Below the pieces are notes generated by a model. That model ran no database searches, was not told the origin of the DNA, and saw only the letters and a program-made list of their open reading frames with translations. Positions 15,661-27,922 of a stretch of 64,000 nucleotides of DNA are shown piece by piece. Within the stretch, counting starts at the first letter, position 1. Each line of letters opens with the position of its first letter. Source of the stretch: Malania oleifera (lineage: Eukaryota; Streptophyta; Magnoliopsida; Santalales; Ximeniaceae); assembly GCF_029873635.1 (NCBI RefSeq), contig NC_080422.1:11067764-11131763 (forward strand). The letters are read 5' to 3'. A program made the translations under genes and the position numbers.

Positions 15661-16597
15661 ATAAATATGTATGTTATGTCAATAATTCATAAAAATATGA
15701 TCATGTCAGATATTTCTATGAAATATGAAACAATTATGTATCAGTATCATTGTAGTGACTCGAAGAATTATGGTATTTAAATAATAAAGAGGAAGAAGAA
15801 AAAGGAAATTAAAAGGGAGCACAGCAGGTCCTCGTTGATGAACGCGAAGACATATTGGGCTCGTCAACGAGGGTGTGCTTCGTTGACGAGAAGATACCGA
15901 GAGGGTGTTTTGGGCATCTCTGAATTTCATTGATAAGGGAAGAGTTCGTCGACGAATTGTCTTCTTGACCTCATCGACGAGATGGTGTGGCTCGTCAACG
16001 AAGGCTAGTGTATAAATAAACCTAAACGTGATTTTTCAGTCCATTTTCAAGCAAGAACCCTTCTCTTTCTCTTCCTTCGGTTCCCCTTACTTTTTTCTAG
16101 GATTTCGGGCCGATCTTTTGTCGGTTCGACGATCCGAGGCCACCACGACACTCCTAAGGAAGTTCTCTACATATCTACCGGAGTGGATCATTGGTGGGGC
16201 TAGTTCAGAATCCATTCCAAATCCAGGGTAAGGATTTCTACTCAATATTTGACTTCTTGACAGTTGTAGGAAGTGTAGTACGCATAGAAATACTGAAATT
16301 TAGTTCTAGGAAATATCATTTTCAGGGTGTTGAACGGGGAACCCTACAGGTGAAGGATTGTTTTTCTTAGGGGATTTTCAGGAATCAGATAAGGGGATAA
16401 ACTAAGCTAGATGTTTATGAAAATATAAGTATAATTTTATAGCATTTGATTTTAGAAAAATGTAAGTATATAAATATGTATTATGTTGGAAAATACTGCT
16501 GAAACTGATGAGATATTCTGATTATTTGTAAAACCCATTTTGTGTGGCATGAGTAGAATTTATGATAAATTACTGTTTTCTGGGAACATAATAGTAC

Positions 16598-16800
16598 TAT
16601 GGTTATCATTTGCCGGCGTATGGGCCAAGCTATGGTTATGATTTGCTGGCGTACGGGTTGAGTTATGGTTATGATTTGCCGGCATACGGGCCAAGCAATG
16701 GATATGATTTGCTGGTGTACGAGCAGAGCTATGGATATAATTTGCCAGCGTACGGGCCAAGCTATGGTAAAATATGAAATGCCGGTATACGGGCCAATGA
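16598..16800. repeat. 33-bp minisatellite in LTR 'B', about six units
   Basis: Units start at 16598, 16631, 16664, 16697, 16730 and 16763 and contain ATTTGCCGGCGTACGGGCC. It sits at the place where LTR 'A' has its different 36-bp repeat. Confidence 0.9.
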
Positions 16801-17213
16801 TTTTCATGATATATAAATATACAAAATGATGCGATGATGTTGATTTGGCAGTTAATAATATGAAATATCCATGTATCACAGTTTGATTATATGTTATATG
16901 TTATCAAAACCTAGTTGCCTTGGTTTAGGCTAGCACTTGCACGGAACTGCTACTATGTGTTCATGATCATCATGATATTGTGTTAACGCTGCTGTACGGA
17001 GTAGCATGAGAACGAATAGTCGATGTGGTTTTAAGAAGTGTGAACGCCCCTGGTGTACAAACCAGGTCTGGCAGACTCATTGGACTTACAGACTGTACTT
17101 TTGACTTAGCAGTGGTCGGCCAACCATTCTCAGGTCCCGCCTTCGGGCCACACAACCCAGTCATGTGGGGATAATACATGACAACAACCAACTAACCTAC
17201 CAATGTTGTTTTC

Positions 17214-17242
17214 TTATTATTATTATTATTATTATTATTATT
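17214..17242. repeat. (TTA)n microsatellite
   Basis: Trinucleotide run inside LTR 'B'. Confidence 0.95.
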
Positions 17243-18734
17243 GTATGAGATGGATTATGCTTTAAAAAATCATGTATGTTCTTCTATGCTATGATTAAAT
17301 ATGTTTTTCCCAGAAATGATATATACAGTTTTACTAGTTATGTTTATGTATATGATTATATGTATATCACAGAAAAGCTCATGTTGCCACACACTAGTAT
17401 TAGTTTATTTCCCTTACTGAGAGGTGTCTCACCCCAAATTATATGAACTTTTCAGGAGCCCCTGATAAGAGAGTGGATAAAGCTCCACTGAGGTAGTTTT
17501 GCTTATCTGCCCTTTCTGAAGGGTATGTATTTTGGTAGGGTTGGGTGATCTTATGGGAAACAACCCTAGGACTGGTTTTTGACTGTTTTGAGATGTATAT
17601 AATGAATATAGTAACTCTGGTATTGTGTTAGATAATACGTGGAGATGTATATGATTTTATGTTTCCTGCTGCTTAGGCTTCCGTATTATATCTCTAAAGT
17701 ATCTCTGGTACCCACGGGTTCAGGTTGATCATGATCTGCTGGATGTGTTATACTGGTTTTATTATATTATGAAAAAAATATATATGGAAATTAAGCAGGT
17801 CGTTACAGTGAAATGTATTATATGTTACTAGAACCCGGATAACTTAGTTTAGTTTCACGAAGCACGGTACCGTAGCTATATGTTCAAGTTCACGTTCATG
17901 TTAGTGCTACCACACATCTCAAATAGAGTGTTGGAGATGGCAGTCGATGTGGTTTCATGGTAGTGCAGGTGTCCCTCTGATAGTCTGAACCAGGAGGGGC
18001 AAGCTCATCGTACTTACAAACTTATATTGACTCAGCATGGTCGGCCAGCCATTGTTAAGTCCCACCTTCAAGCCGCACAACCCTATCATGTGGGGGGGAG
18101 GGTGAGACATGACATCAGCTAACTATCCATCCTGGGTATTATTTCAAGTATTGTACCGTTATATAAGATGATTTACATGATTCAGAAATACAGTATAATA
18201 TGTTATGTTATGAATAATTATGTTTATTCAGAAATCATACAGACAGTTTTTACTAGGTACTGTTTATATTTATCACAAGATTACTCATGTTGTCACACAT
18301 TGATGTTAGTTTATCTCCCTTACTGAGAGGTGTCTCACCCCAGCATTACAAACATTTCAAGAAATCCAGGTAAGAGGGCGGATAAAGCCCCACAATAGTA
18401 AAAGTTGACTGAGCTACCCTGTCAGAAGGGTAAGTAGTTGAGCTAGGGTCAGATGGGTTTTTGGATTGAGACCCCAGGATATCTTTTTTGGATCCTTTTT
18501 GTGGATGATTGTATATATTTGATAGATTCAATAGAACTTTGGTATGGTTTCTGGTGTTGTATGGTATATATGTAATTTTATGTTTTTCGCTGCTTAGGTA
18601 TCAGAGTTGTATGGTAGGTATATCCCTGGTACCCATGGGTCTAGGTTAATCACAACTATGACAGTTTAACAGGATATTAGGATTATTATGTATGTTGAAA
18701 AAAAAATATATGGTAAAATAGGCAGGTCGTTACA

Positions 18735-19158
18735 TTACTCACCTTACCAATTCTAATTAGGCGAACATATCTGATCATTTTACCAAGGTGCTAGAGCTTG
18801 CGTTGAGTTGGAATGCTTCTCGAAATCCCACCTCTTTTCTTATGTTGGGTGGACCTAGTTTGTCTCCACTTTCTCTTTCCTCTTCAATTTAGTTCTACTC
18901 CTCTAAAAATTCATCGATTCATCTAAATTTATGTATTATTTTTTGCTTGCACTATTAGTTCTCTCATGCCCAAGGAGGCTAGAAATTCACCAAGCCTTAG
19001 CCTCGTGGTTGAGGCAACTAGTGCCCACCTCATGCTTTAGATCTTTCACTTAAAGGGTGACATTGGTGAACCAACTTAGTCTTTGTGCACTTCCTTTTTC
19101 CCTTTGTACCAGGCTTATCATTAAGTGTGTTGAAGTCTTCTCTTTCTCCCAACTACTA
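18735..19158. other. Spacer between LTR 'A' and the second copia element
   Basis: About 420 bp of unassigned sequence. Its start (ATTTTACCAAGGTGCTAGAG) loosely resembles the sequence just left of LTR 'A' (ATTTTACTAAGATGCTAGAC). No gene is visible. Confidence 0.35.
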
Positions 19159-19620
19159 TGTTGTGTATAAACTCATATTTGCACAACGGAATCTAAATGC
19201 GGCAACTAATGAAGGAAAAATATAGAACACACACGCAGTATATCTAAAAGAAAGAACAAAAATTCAAAGATTTACGTGGTTCGGCAATGCCTACATCCAC
19301 GGGAGCAATCAGTAAAGGTTTTCACTATGTAAATATTAAAGGAGACAATACAATACAATTCATAATGATCTTCTTTTCTAAATACACTCAGAAAAATGTA
19401 TAAATAAAGTTTTCTTCGAAGGTTTCCCCCCAAAACCCAACCAACTTAATGTTCATATTCAAATTTTGAACTCATCCATGCTGCCCAGAAAAAAACTGTC
19501 AACGATTTTAGAAAATCCGTTGACAGCTTCAAATAAAAATTAAATACTGCCTCTGCTGCATTGTTGCATTATAATTTCCATTCATGTTTTCCCTTTGAAT
19601 GTAAGTCATAATTCACAACA
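19159..19620 (-). repeat. 3' LTR of the second copia element
   Basis: 462 bp with TGTTGTG/CACAACA terminal inverted repeats. The plus strand contains ACGTGGTTCGG near 19274, a motif shared with the first copia LTR. On the minus strand it directly follows the tract AAGGTGGAGTT, a polypurine tract, which fixes it as the 3' LTR. Confidence 0.8.
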
Positions 19621-19633
19621 AACTCCACCTTGG
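19621..19633 (-). other. Polypurine tract of the second copia element
   Basis: Minus-strand AAGGTGGAGTT adjoining the LTR start TGTTGTG; this primes plus-strand DNA synthesis in LTR retrotransposons. Confidence 0.7.
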
Positions 19634-19646
19634 TGAACATATGCCC

Positions 19647-21247
19647 TGCAAGAACCCAAACCGTGATATAGGGAATTAATTAATTAATTAAGAGAAGGGT
19701 TATAAATAGATATTTTCATTACTTATCAGTTAAGAAAACTCAAATTCTCTCTATATCTCTCTAGAAGCTCAACCTACTCTCTTTCTTTCTAGATTTCTTC
19801 GCCGTTTGTAGCGGGAATCATAGATCCGATATTACCACGAGGATTAGGGAAGGATTCTAAATTTTACGGATTGGATTTTCGTTTCGGGCATTCTCAGGTT
19901 TTGGCCCAAAATAAAGGTAAGGCTTGGTTTTTAGTTCTGATTCAGTAGTCTTGTAGGTAACAGAGTTGTGAGCGAGTTTTGTACTGTGGGTTGTAGGTTT
20001 TGGAACTCGATTCGCGATTTAGGGGTCTTGGAGTTTGGGATTTATCATTCGGGAAAAGGTAAGGGGATTCAGTTTATGTTGGTTATTTTTTAAATCGGAC
20101 TTAGTAGAACTATGGTTCACGGTCCTGCGTGCGTTTTGGTTACTCATTTGGGGAAATCTAACGGGTAAAATTGTGGGTTTTCCATGTAACAGTTTTTGGG
20201 AAAAAAGGGGTACTGGGTTGCATTCCCTGGTTTTGTTGGAAAACCTTTGGTATACTATGTTATGTATTGTGTTGAGGATGGTCGTGCCTTGACTTTATTA
20301 AACTGTGTACGTTTGGAAAATCATGATTTATAAATTACCAAATGGGTGTGGGTTGTTTGGTTATATGAGTATGCATAGTTGTGTTTTTGATGAAATGCAA
20401 TAGGAACTAGCTTCCAAGTTGTTCCAGATACTGAAAGAGTGTCCGGCTCTATAGCTGAGGGGATATGTTTATCGCCTGTCATGTTTGGCAAGAGTGTCCG
20501 ACTCTATATCCAAGGGCGTGAACCATACCGGTTGATCATTGAAAGGTGTGGATCCACTAGTTTGTACCGATACGATGTCATGGGAGCCTGGGGTTCGCCA
20601 TGTGTCAAGGACGCCGTGTATCATGGGTCAGCTATAGGCCGACGCCGGGTATCACGGGCCGGCTTCAGGCCGAAGGGTGTGACAACACCGGGTTACTTGA
20701 TCATGTGTGTGTGTGTGTGTGTGCACTGTTTCGAAACTATTTTGTGAAAGTACTGGAATTGCATTTAACTGTATATGTTTTTCAATCATGATAACACTCA
20801 AATGCCACACACCGATATAACCTGTATTTGTCTTACTGAGAGGTGTCTCACCCCTACTGTACGTACATATTTTTCAAGTCCTTCGGGTAACCAGAGCTAG
20901 CTACCTGGTGTAGGAGCGTAGTGTTGGTGTATTGCGGGGAGTACCTGGGTAAGTCCTAAGCTTATGCTGGGTGGTCTTTTGGGGGTTTGACTGCCACCTA
21001 GATTTGTGTTGTATTTTGTGGAGTTAGACTCCTTTGTATAGAATCTGGTATGGTACTATACATGTATAGAAAGACTTATCTTCCGCTATGTTTCCGTGGT
21101 ATATGTGAATGTGTATAGGGTGCCTGGGAACCCCACGGGATCGGACCCTCATTCATGGTACTGTGTCATTGGTGATTTGTATGATACACGGACATGTTAG
21201 GTTACTTATTCACCCTCGAGTCCCATTACTGGGTTCGGGGTGTGACA
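19647..21247 (+). mobile_element. Solo gypsy-type LTR 'D' with perfect 5-bp TSD
   Basis: 1601 bp, TGCAAGAACCC to GGGTGTGACA, flanked on both sides by tgccc (19642-19646, 21248-21252). It has TATAAATA near 19700, CT-rich leader, a (TG)n run, repeated GTGTCCG(A/G)CTCTATA words near 20440-20500, GCCGG-rich repeats near 20610-20690, and the TGAGAGGTGTCTCA block near 20838. It lacks the TCGTCGACGA array, so it is a related but separate LTR family. Confidence 0.9.
20703..20723. repeat. (TG)n microsatellite
   Basis: Dinucleotide run inside solo LTR 'D'. Confidence 0.9.
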
Positions 21248-21327
21248 TGCCCCTTAGGAGAAATCGAAAAACATAAACCTGCTACTCCACCTTGAACTTG
21301 GAACATTAGGTCGGGTCTGTCTCCTTT

Positions 21328-21809
21328 CTAGCACTTGGAGATATGAAGCAAGTCTGAGCAATGCTTGAAATTTTCAATAGTAACTAGTTTTGTCAAAATG
21401 TTCGCTACATTTTCAGATGTGTAAACCTTCTCCAATACAAGTTCACCTGAAGTAATCAATTCCCAGACCCTATGGAACCTTAAATCAATATTCTTGGTTC
21501 TAGTATGGAACACTTGATTCTTCGCCAAGTAGATAGCGCTCTGACACTCACAACATAGCACAATGCCACTTTGTTGTATACCTAACTCTTTAACCAAACT
21601 GGTAAGCCATAAAACTTCCTTTACAGCTTTGGCAACTACCATGTATTCAAATGTAGTTGTAGACAATGCTACCAAGGATTGTACAATGGACCTCCAATAT
21701 ATAGGTCCTCCCAAAAGGGTAAAGACATAACCCGTTGTAGACATTCTATCATCCATATCCCCTGCATAATCAGTATCAACAAATCCCACAACTGATGGAC
21801 TATCTTTTT
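21328..21809 (-). pseudogene. Copia RNase H, 3' end of pol
   Basis: An open segment with GFVDTDYAGDMDDR, the typical start of copia RNase H, then VALSTTTFEYM and an end resembling VANILTK, the last conserved part of copia pol. It is cut from RT by gypsy LTR 'C' between KQQ and the following D-S-P-S-V. Catalytic residues are largely conserved, but the polyprotein cannot be continuous. Confidence 0.85.
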
Positions 21810-22128
21810 TGTAGAGACCCGGTGAATTATATTAATTAAATAATAGGAGGAGGAGAGGAAAAGAAATTGAAATAGGAAATTCGGCAGGGTCTCGTCGACG
21901 AACGAGCTTCTTGGGCTCATCGATGGGAACACGTGTCTTGTCGACGAGAAGATACTGAGAAGGCTGTTTCCGAGCCTGAAATTCGTCGACAAAGGGTAAG
22001 TGTTCGTTGACAAAATTCCTTCATGGCCTCGTCGATGAAGTGACATGTCTCATTGACGAAGACACGTGGCTAAGCATTATATATTAGGCCAAGATCACCC
22101 TTTCTGTGAAAGAAATTTCTTCTCTCAG

Positions 22129-22161
<33 letters not shown>

Positions 22162-23952
22162 CTATATGGTTTCCTCACCTTCTCTCTAGAAATCCGAGCC
22201 GATTTTCTACTGGTTTGACGATTTGAAGCTGCCACACTACTCTTGGAAATTTTCTCTTCATTTCTACTGGAGTAGATCGTTGGTAGGGCTAACTTGGACA
22301 CCATCCTAGATTCAGGGTAAGTTGGTTATCTTAGGCTTTTTGATGAATATTTGGTATTTCTGGAGTTGTAGAAAAGTAGTATTTGGAGAAATACTGAAGT
22401 TCTGTTAGGGGAAATATTATTTTCAGGGTGTTGACTTGGGAGCCCTGCGAGTACAGGACTAGTTATTTTAGGGCTTTCCAGTAGTTAGGTAAGGGAATAA
22501 ATTAAAACAGTATTTTCCATACAAATTATTCGGTATTTGTGAGTAAGTAATTTTAGTAAATATGTGTATAATATGATTATGTTGGGAAATACTATTGTTG
22601 AATAACAAATACAATTTTAGAATACTTAATAAAAAATGTGATCAGTTTAGATATTCAGTTTTGGTATTATTTAAACTGTGTGGCATGAATATCATTTTTA
22701 CAGATAATATGTTATGTCAAATTTTCAGTAGATATATATTTACATCAATTTTCAAAAAAACCATAAATATTACAAGAAAGTATGGTTTCAGTATTTCATG
22801 ATAAACAGTATAGATAATCAATGCAGTATGTTATTATATGTACGACACAAGACCATGATTGATAGCCGGCGCAAGGCCGTATTTTTGCATGTTATTCGGC
22901 GCAAGGCCGTGTTTACTATGGTATGTTAGAATTCAGAGAAATGCTATCAATCTAGTTTCATGTTAAACTAGTATATGTATATGTACTATATGTTATTAGA
23001 ACCCGGATGGTAGTTTAGATTAGTATTCAGGGTTCGGTACCGTAACTATTCAGTTCAGTTCAGACTTGTGCTACTACCCTTGCCAGTAAAGGGGATGGGA
23101 GATGGATAGTCGATGTGGCTTCAGTGTAGTATTGTAGACGTCCCCCTGGCAGTCCGGACCAGGGTGGGGCGGGCTTATCGTACTTACAGACATATTTTAC
23201 TTGGCAGTGGTCAGCCAGCCATTGTCAGGTCCTGCCTTCGGGCTGCACAACCCGTCATAGGGGGTAATACATGATATCAGTTAGCTATCCATCCTAGGTA
23301 TTTTCAGTATTATCAGTTATAACAGACAATTTTATAATAACAGAAAGTTAGTATGATGTAATATGCCTATGATTATATATTCATTACTCAGTTATTATAT
23401 TATAGATTTTTACCAGGCATGTATCACATACTATTTATTTATTATAATATGAACATATTTATGTTGGTACACAACTGTATTTAGTTTATTTCCCTTTCTG
23501 AGAGATGTCTAACTCAAACTTAAAAATATTTTAGGAAACCCAGACAGACAAGCAAACCGAGCTCCACGCTGTTTGGGGCAATTTATACTACCCTGCTGGA
23601 AGGGTGAATTTTGAACTAGAGTCAGTTGATTTTGATGTATGATCCTAGTTTTATCTTTTGGTGTCTTTGGGGATTGTATATATACTTTTACGGAAATTTT
23701 TTGGATTGTGAATAGCTCTGGTACTGTTATTATAGACGAAATTTTATTTTAACCACTGCTTAGGTGTCCGCTGTGTATGATAGGTATGTCCCCGTTACCC
23801 ACGGGTTCGGGTCGACTTCGTTTATATCATTAGTTATTGGTATTAGAGTATTTAATGTGATTATTTATGTAGTAAATTAAGCAGGTCATTACAGTTTGGT
23901 ATCAGAGCATTTAATGTGAGTATTTATGTAGTAAATTAAGTAAATCCTTACA
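21810..23952 (+). mobile_element. Gypsy LTR 'C' with collapsed internal region
   Basis: The LTR proper is 21810-23893 (TGTAGAGACCCG to GGTCATTACA) with its box array at 21892-22058. It is followed by a PBS-like TTTGGTATCAGAGC (23895-23908) and a second 45-bp copy of the LTR tail ending TTACA at 23952. Flanking pentamers ttttt and ttgtt agree at four of five positions. The structure looks like 5' LTR plus PBS fused to the tail of the 3' LTR, with everything between lost. Confidence 0.85.
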
Positions 23953-24150
23953 TTGTTGCTTTCCGAACATAATGTCATAACTTGAAGTACCTCATAAGTA
24001 TCTGAAAATCCATTTGACGGCTTCCCAGTGTTGCCTACCCGGATTAGAGAGAAACTTACTCACCACACTCACTACATGTGGCAAGTCTGGTCTTGTACAT
24101 ACCATGACATACATTAAACTCTCCACGACGCTATCATAGGGGATCAACTT
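23953..24150 (-). pseudogene. Copia RT fragment
   Basis: On the minus strand this reads as the end of copia RT, including MVCTRPDLP and SNPGRQHWEAVKWIFRYL-like residues. It is the direct continuation of the RNase H segment on the other side of LTR 'C'. It ends in a poly-A/T tract at about 24150. Confidence 0.8.
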
Positions 24151-24159
24151 AAAAAAAAA

Positions 24160-25057
24160 ATGACCCTATATAAACATAGAAACCCTAAGGCCCAATTATG
24201 CCTAACCAAGACTAACCCACCTAAACCTATTTACTCCATCCTAAACTTGACTCAGCTTAAAACCTTGAAACTAAGACCAAACCCAACTTGCCCTGGCTCT
24301 AGCCCAACCAAGCTTGGCCCAAACAAATCCAAAACCTATCCTGGCCCAATTAGACTAGCCCTAACTTAAATCTACCATGACCAAGCCCAAACCTAACTGA
24401 CCTAACCTAGCTAACCTAACATAACCCCGACCTTCACTAGACCCTAATCCTAACCCAATCCTAAGCCTGAACCTAACTTGGGTTAGAACCCAGGTCAATC
24501 AGCCCTCAATCCCCGATTGGATCCTTGGAAAATCCAAGAAAAAAACCAAGAAAATTCTATAATAAAAAAAACCTAGAGAAAACATAAAAAAAACAAGAAA
24601 ATAAAAGAGATTGGGAAAGGAAATTATTGTTGAGGGGATTGTTTGGATCTGCTTGGGGATCTAGTGGCTCGGGGGCTCCAAGGATCTAGCAGAGAGATTT
24701 TTCTCTTTGCCCTTCACAGGGTTCGCTGGACCTACAAAATGGAAAGAGGGGGGGGGGGGTTAAAAAACTAGATTTGAGAGATGAAAGGGAGCAAGGGAAA
24801 GAAATGAGAGAGGAGAGGGATGAGAGAAACATAATGAGTTACTTTAAAGGATCGTTCTGCTGGATGACTAAGAAGAAAGTAGGGAGAATAGAGAGATGAG
24901 AGAGAAATCTGAGGGAGTGGAGAGACGAGAGAGCTAAGATAGAAATCAAATGAAGGAGATGAGAGAAATGAGAAAGGAGAGAGCTGAAATAGATCAAAGG
25001 AAGCAGAGAGAAAGAGAGATTAGAGGGAGCAGAGAGAAGAGAGAGGTAAAAGAAAGC

Positions 25058-25108
<51 letters not shown>

Positions 25109-26738
25109 TAGAGAGTAAAGAGAGAGAGGGGGAGATAAGAATTGAAAACAAAAGGAAAAAACAAAAAAAAATAAAGGAAAAGAAAAAAAAGTTTAATTTT
25201 TTTTTTTAACAAAATTTGATCATAGTGGGTCATGTGTCACCATCAGAGGGTGACATATGGCACAATTTGGACCATATTTGTTGGGTAATGTCACCTAGCG
25301 CGTGGCCTAATCTTGGTCGTCCATACTGTATTTTATGCGGACGGACAAATTGCTACCACGTTAGTGATCCGTGTTTTTGGATTGGTTTAGTGGCATAATG
25401 CCACGTGGTGGTTGATGTCATCATGACGTCACGCTACCACTTGTTAACTTTAAAAAAAAAAAAGGATTGAAGTAGGACAAGTATCACCATTCGAATGGGG
25501 ACACATAGCACAACCATGACCGCGTCTGTTGGGTGGCATCATCTAGAGATGTGGTGGGATCTAGGTCGTCCATTGTTTGTTACTTTCGATGGCCAGATCG
25601 TTGCCACATCAGTGATCCTAGCCTTGTCCTTAGGGCAAATCATATCCTACCATATGGCAGGTGACATCATGGTGATGTCATCCTACCACGTGTCCATCCC
25701 TTTGGAATTCTAAAAAAAAAAAGAAAAAAGAAAAAAAGATTGATCAAACCACTCCCTAGCCACCACGCGTCACCCTTAGATGGGTGACACATGGCAGATC
25801 AGGGCATTTTCCCACTTCCCCTCTCTTGAACCGAGTCAACTCTGCTGGACTCTATTGACCTAGTCAAACCAGTGAACATGGCTCAGTCTGCTTGAACTGC
25901 TCCCCCTTTTTCTTTAATTAAAATAATTTTTATTTTTATTTTTAAATCATTAAAAATCTCAAAAAAATTGAGAAAAATTGAAGAAAAATCACAAAAAATC
26001 AAGAAAATCTTTTAAAAAAAAATCTCAAATCAACATATCAAAATAATGGAAAAATAAAAATACCAAAAATAAATAAAATTATAAAAAATTCCATAAAAAT
26101 CCTAAAGAATTGTAGAAAGTCTTGAATTTTCTTTGAAAATTTGGCAAAATTTTGGAGATCATTTTTTGCTTAAATTTGATGCATTTGAATGGTCATTTTA
26201 CATGTTTAATATTTGTGTGCATCATGTTTTGCGTGTATGTGCATGTGTGCGGCCCTATGATAAGACAAAAGGTAAAGAGGTGTTTCAAACCTTACCTATA
26301 TTAATTATGAGAGGAGTTTATCAAGTAAAGCCTCCTCCTTTGGAGATCTGGTTGGAAATTCCTAAATTGCACCTATTTGTTCAATTCCTTTTTAAATTTC
26401 AATATTAATTCGATTGTTTAGGAGCTAATTTTAGGATCATTTGATTCAATTTAATATAATTCATGGTTAATTAGACACCATTCGTAAAACTAGTGTATAG
26501 GGGGTGCTAATACCTTCCCCTCGCATAATTGTATTCTCGATCCTAGTTCTAATAAGATTAGATCGAGACCACTGGTTTTTTGGTCTTAGGATTAGTCTAG
26601 AAACCAATTAAGAAGTAATAATTGGATGAACTAACCGCACCTAAGTAAATAACAGGTTTTGCAAACCATCGATACTATTGTCACCCCTTACCATTTAGGA
26701 CCCTTTTCCGAGACGTCGCGACAATAGAAAACTTGTTA
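24160..26738 (+). mobile_element. LTR-like block of Tat/Ogre type (boundaries uncertain)
   Basis: Non-coding sequence with features I associate with Tat/Ogre LTRs: an AACCTAA/CCCAAGC-rich start, a GA-rich segment, diverged tandem repeats with GTGTCACC..GGGTGACA, and the late motif GGGTGCTAATACCTTCCCCT (about 26500-26519). The repeats are at 25225-25446, 25470-25706 and a partial unit from 25757. The end near GACGTCGCGACAATAG is also of this type. No PBS or coding region follows clearly, so it may be a solo or truncated LTR. Confidence 0.5.
25063..25104. repeat. (GA)n microsatellite within a longer purine-rich tract
   Basis: A pure GA run inside about 350 bp of GA-rich sequence (24770-25140). 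Apparent Ser-Leu frames on the minus strand are due to this. Confidence 0.9.
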
Positions 26739-27843
26739 CAAACTCCCGATAAGGCTACAAATAAGCGGATCCAATCCAAACTTTACCATGCTCAAACTTG
26801 TTTAATAAGCTTTTAACCACATTCAAGCTCAAGCCAAGCTCAAATAAAGCTTTAATATTTGCTCAAACTTGTTTATTATGCAAATGAATGAACTCAAGAC
26901 ACCCTACCAAGCAAAATTATGGAGAAGTTCAAAAGGCCCTAGGCTTTGTCAAGAAAAAAAAGTAAAAATGGGGTCTTACTAATAGTGCTTTAGTTTTTTG
27001 CACCCACCAACCTAGCCTACTGGGCTTGGGTGTTGGCCCAAATACTAAATTTAGATTATGGAGTTTGAGTTAAATAAGCTCACTTCCAAATAGTCCCTAC
27101 TTATGCATCTACTACAATATATCTTGTATAATTAATTCTTATTAAACTATTCCATTAAATTGAACCTAATCCAGCCATATTAAACGAGCCTAAACTGAGC
27201 CTAGAGTCGACATTTTCATGATTTGAAACAAGTTGATCTCATTCACATTTAGGTTCAATTCGTTTAATAAATAAGTCACAAAATTAGGCTTTAAAATCGC
27301 TCATTAATATAATGAATTAGTTTGAATGAGCTTGCACTAAGTTGAGCTCTTGAACAGCTTGGAGAAAAAAAAAAAAAAAGGAAATGAAAATAAAAATGGA
27401 ACTCAATTTGCATCATATTTTCTCTTTATACCAAATATTAGTAAAAATATAAAATTATTCTAATATGATTAAAATTTAAGAAAAATCAAATATAATGATG
27501 AGTAGAATTAAAATTTTGTTTATTGACTTAATTTTTTTTATTTCTTACTTTTCTTGATAATTAAACATGAGAAAATATATTTCTTTAAATTTTTCTTTTC
27601 TCCTTTCTCTAATGTTTTTCAAGTTCCAAATGGCACCTCAAGATGGATTGTTTTCCTATCCCATCAGTCTTTTTTCATAGAGGGCCCAATATTCTTTCCA
27701 ATAACTCAACTCATTTTCCTCCATTCATTATTTAAAAACGTTTCTTTTCTCCATCTCATGTTTAAAAAAAAAAAAAATTTAAAAAAAATCTACTTGGACC
27801 AAGAAGGAAAAGGTTGTGACCCAATTTAGTCATGGCTTTGATT

Positions 27844-27846
<3 letters not shown>
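26739..27846. other. Non-coding, GCTCAA/AAGCTC-rich dispersed repeat remnant
   Basis: From about 26760 to 27360 the words GCTCAAACTTGTTTA, AAGCTCAAGCCAAGC and GAGCTTG recur, as in a common dispersed plant repeat class. Poly-A follows at 27365. I see no gene. Confidence 0.4.

Positions 27847-27918
<72 letters not shown>
27847..27918. repeat. (CT)n microsatellite, about 70 bp
   Basis: The longest pure dinucleotide run in the window. Confidence 0.95.

Positions 27919-27922
<4 letters not shown>

Larger units (their letters stand above)
15751..17807 (+). mobile_element. Gypsy LTR 'B', nested in LTR 'A'
   Basis: A 2057-bp LTR of the same family, TGTAGTGACTCG to GGTCGTTACA. It has TCGTCGACGA-type boxes at 15832-16001, TATAAATA at 16011-16018, a 33-bp minisatellite at 16598-16800, a (TTA)n run at 17214-17242 and the TGAGAGGTGTCTCA block near 17420. 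No coding part. Flanking pentamers atcat and gtgaa do not match. Confidence 0.82.
14354..18734 (+). mobile_element. Gypsy LTR 'A' (Del/Tekay-like family), split by nested LTR 'B'
   Basis: The two pieces 14354-15750 and 17808-18734 make one LTR of 2324 bp. It begins TGTAGAGACCCG and ends GGTCGTTACA, as do the family members whose ends are proved by an adjacent PBS (53973-56077) or PPT (45967-48163). It has a box array at 14438-14626, TATAAATA at 14637, CT-rich leader, a 36-bp minisatellite, and the TGAGAGGTGTCTCA block near 18325. No internal region is attached, so it is probably a solo LTR. Flanks agact and ttact match at only three of five positions, so a TSD is not proven. Confidence 0.8.
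19159..24150 (-). mobile_element. Second Ty1/copia element, 3' half, with two nested LTRs
   Basis: A minus-strand copia remnant. It consists of the 3' LTR (19159-19620), a polypurine tract, the 3' untranslated part (to 19646 and 21248 onward), RNase H (about 21328-21809) and a piece of RT (23953 to about 24145). Two gypsy-type LTRs have been inserted: one between PPT and pol, one between RT and RNase H. The 5' half beyond RT is missing; a Tat-like LTR block begins there. Confidence 0.85.

Noticed and set aside
15405-16800. Regularly spaced 33- and 36-bp repeats that look CRISPR-like in spacing
   Set aside because: The whole unit is repeated without unique spacers, they lie inside retrotransposon LTRs, and the genome is eukaryotic.
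24160-24480. Repeated CCTAA/AACCTAAC words resembling interstitial telomere DNA
   Set aside because: The words are irregular and mixed with CCCAAGC and ACCTTG; no run of the plant telomere unit is present.
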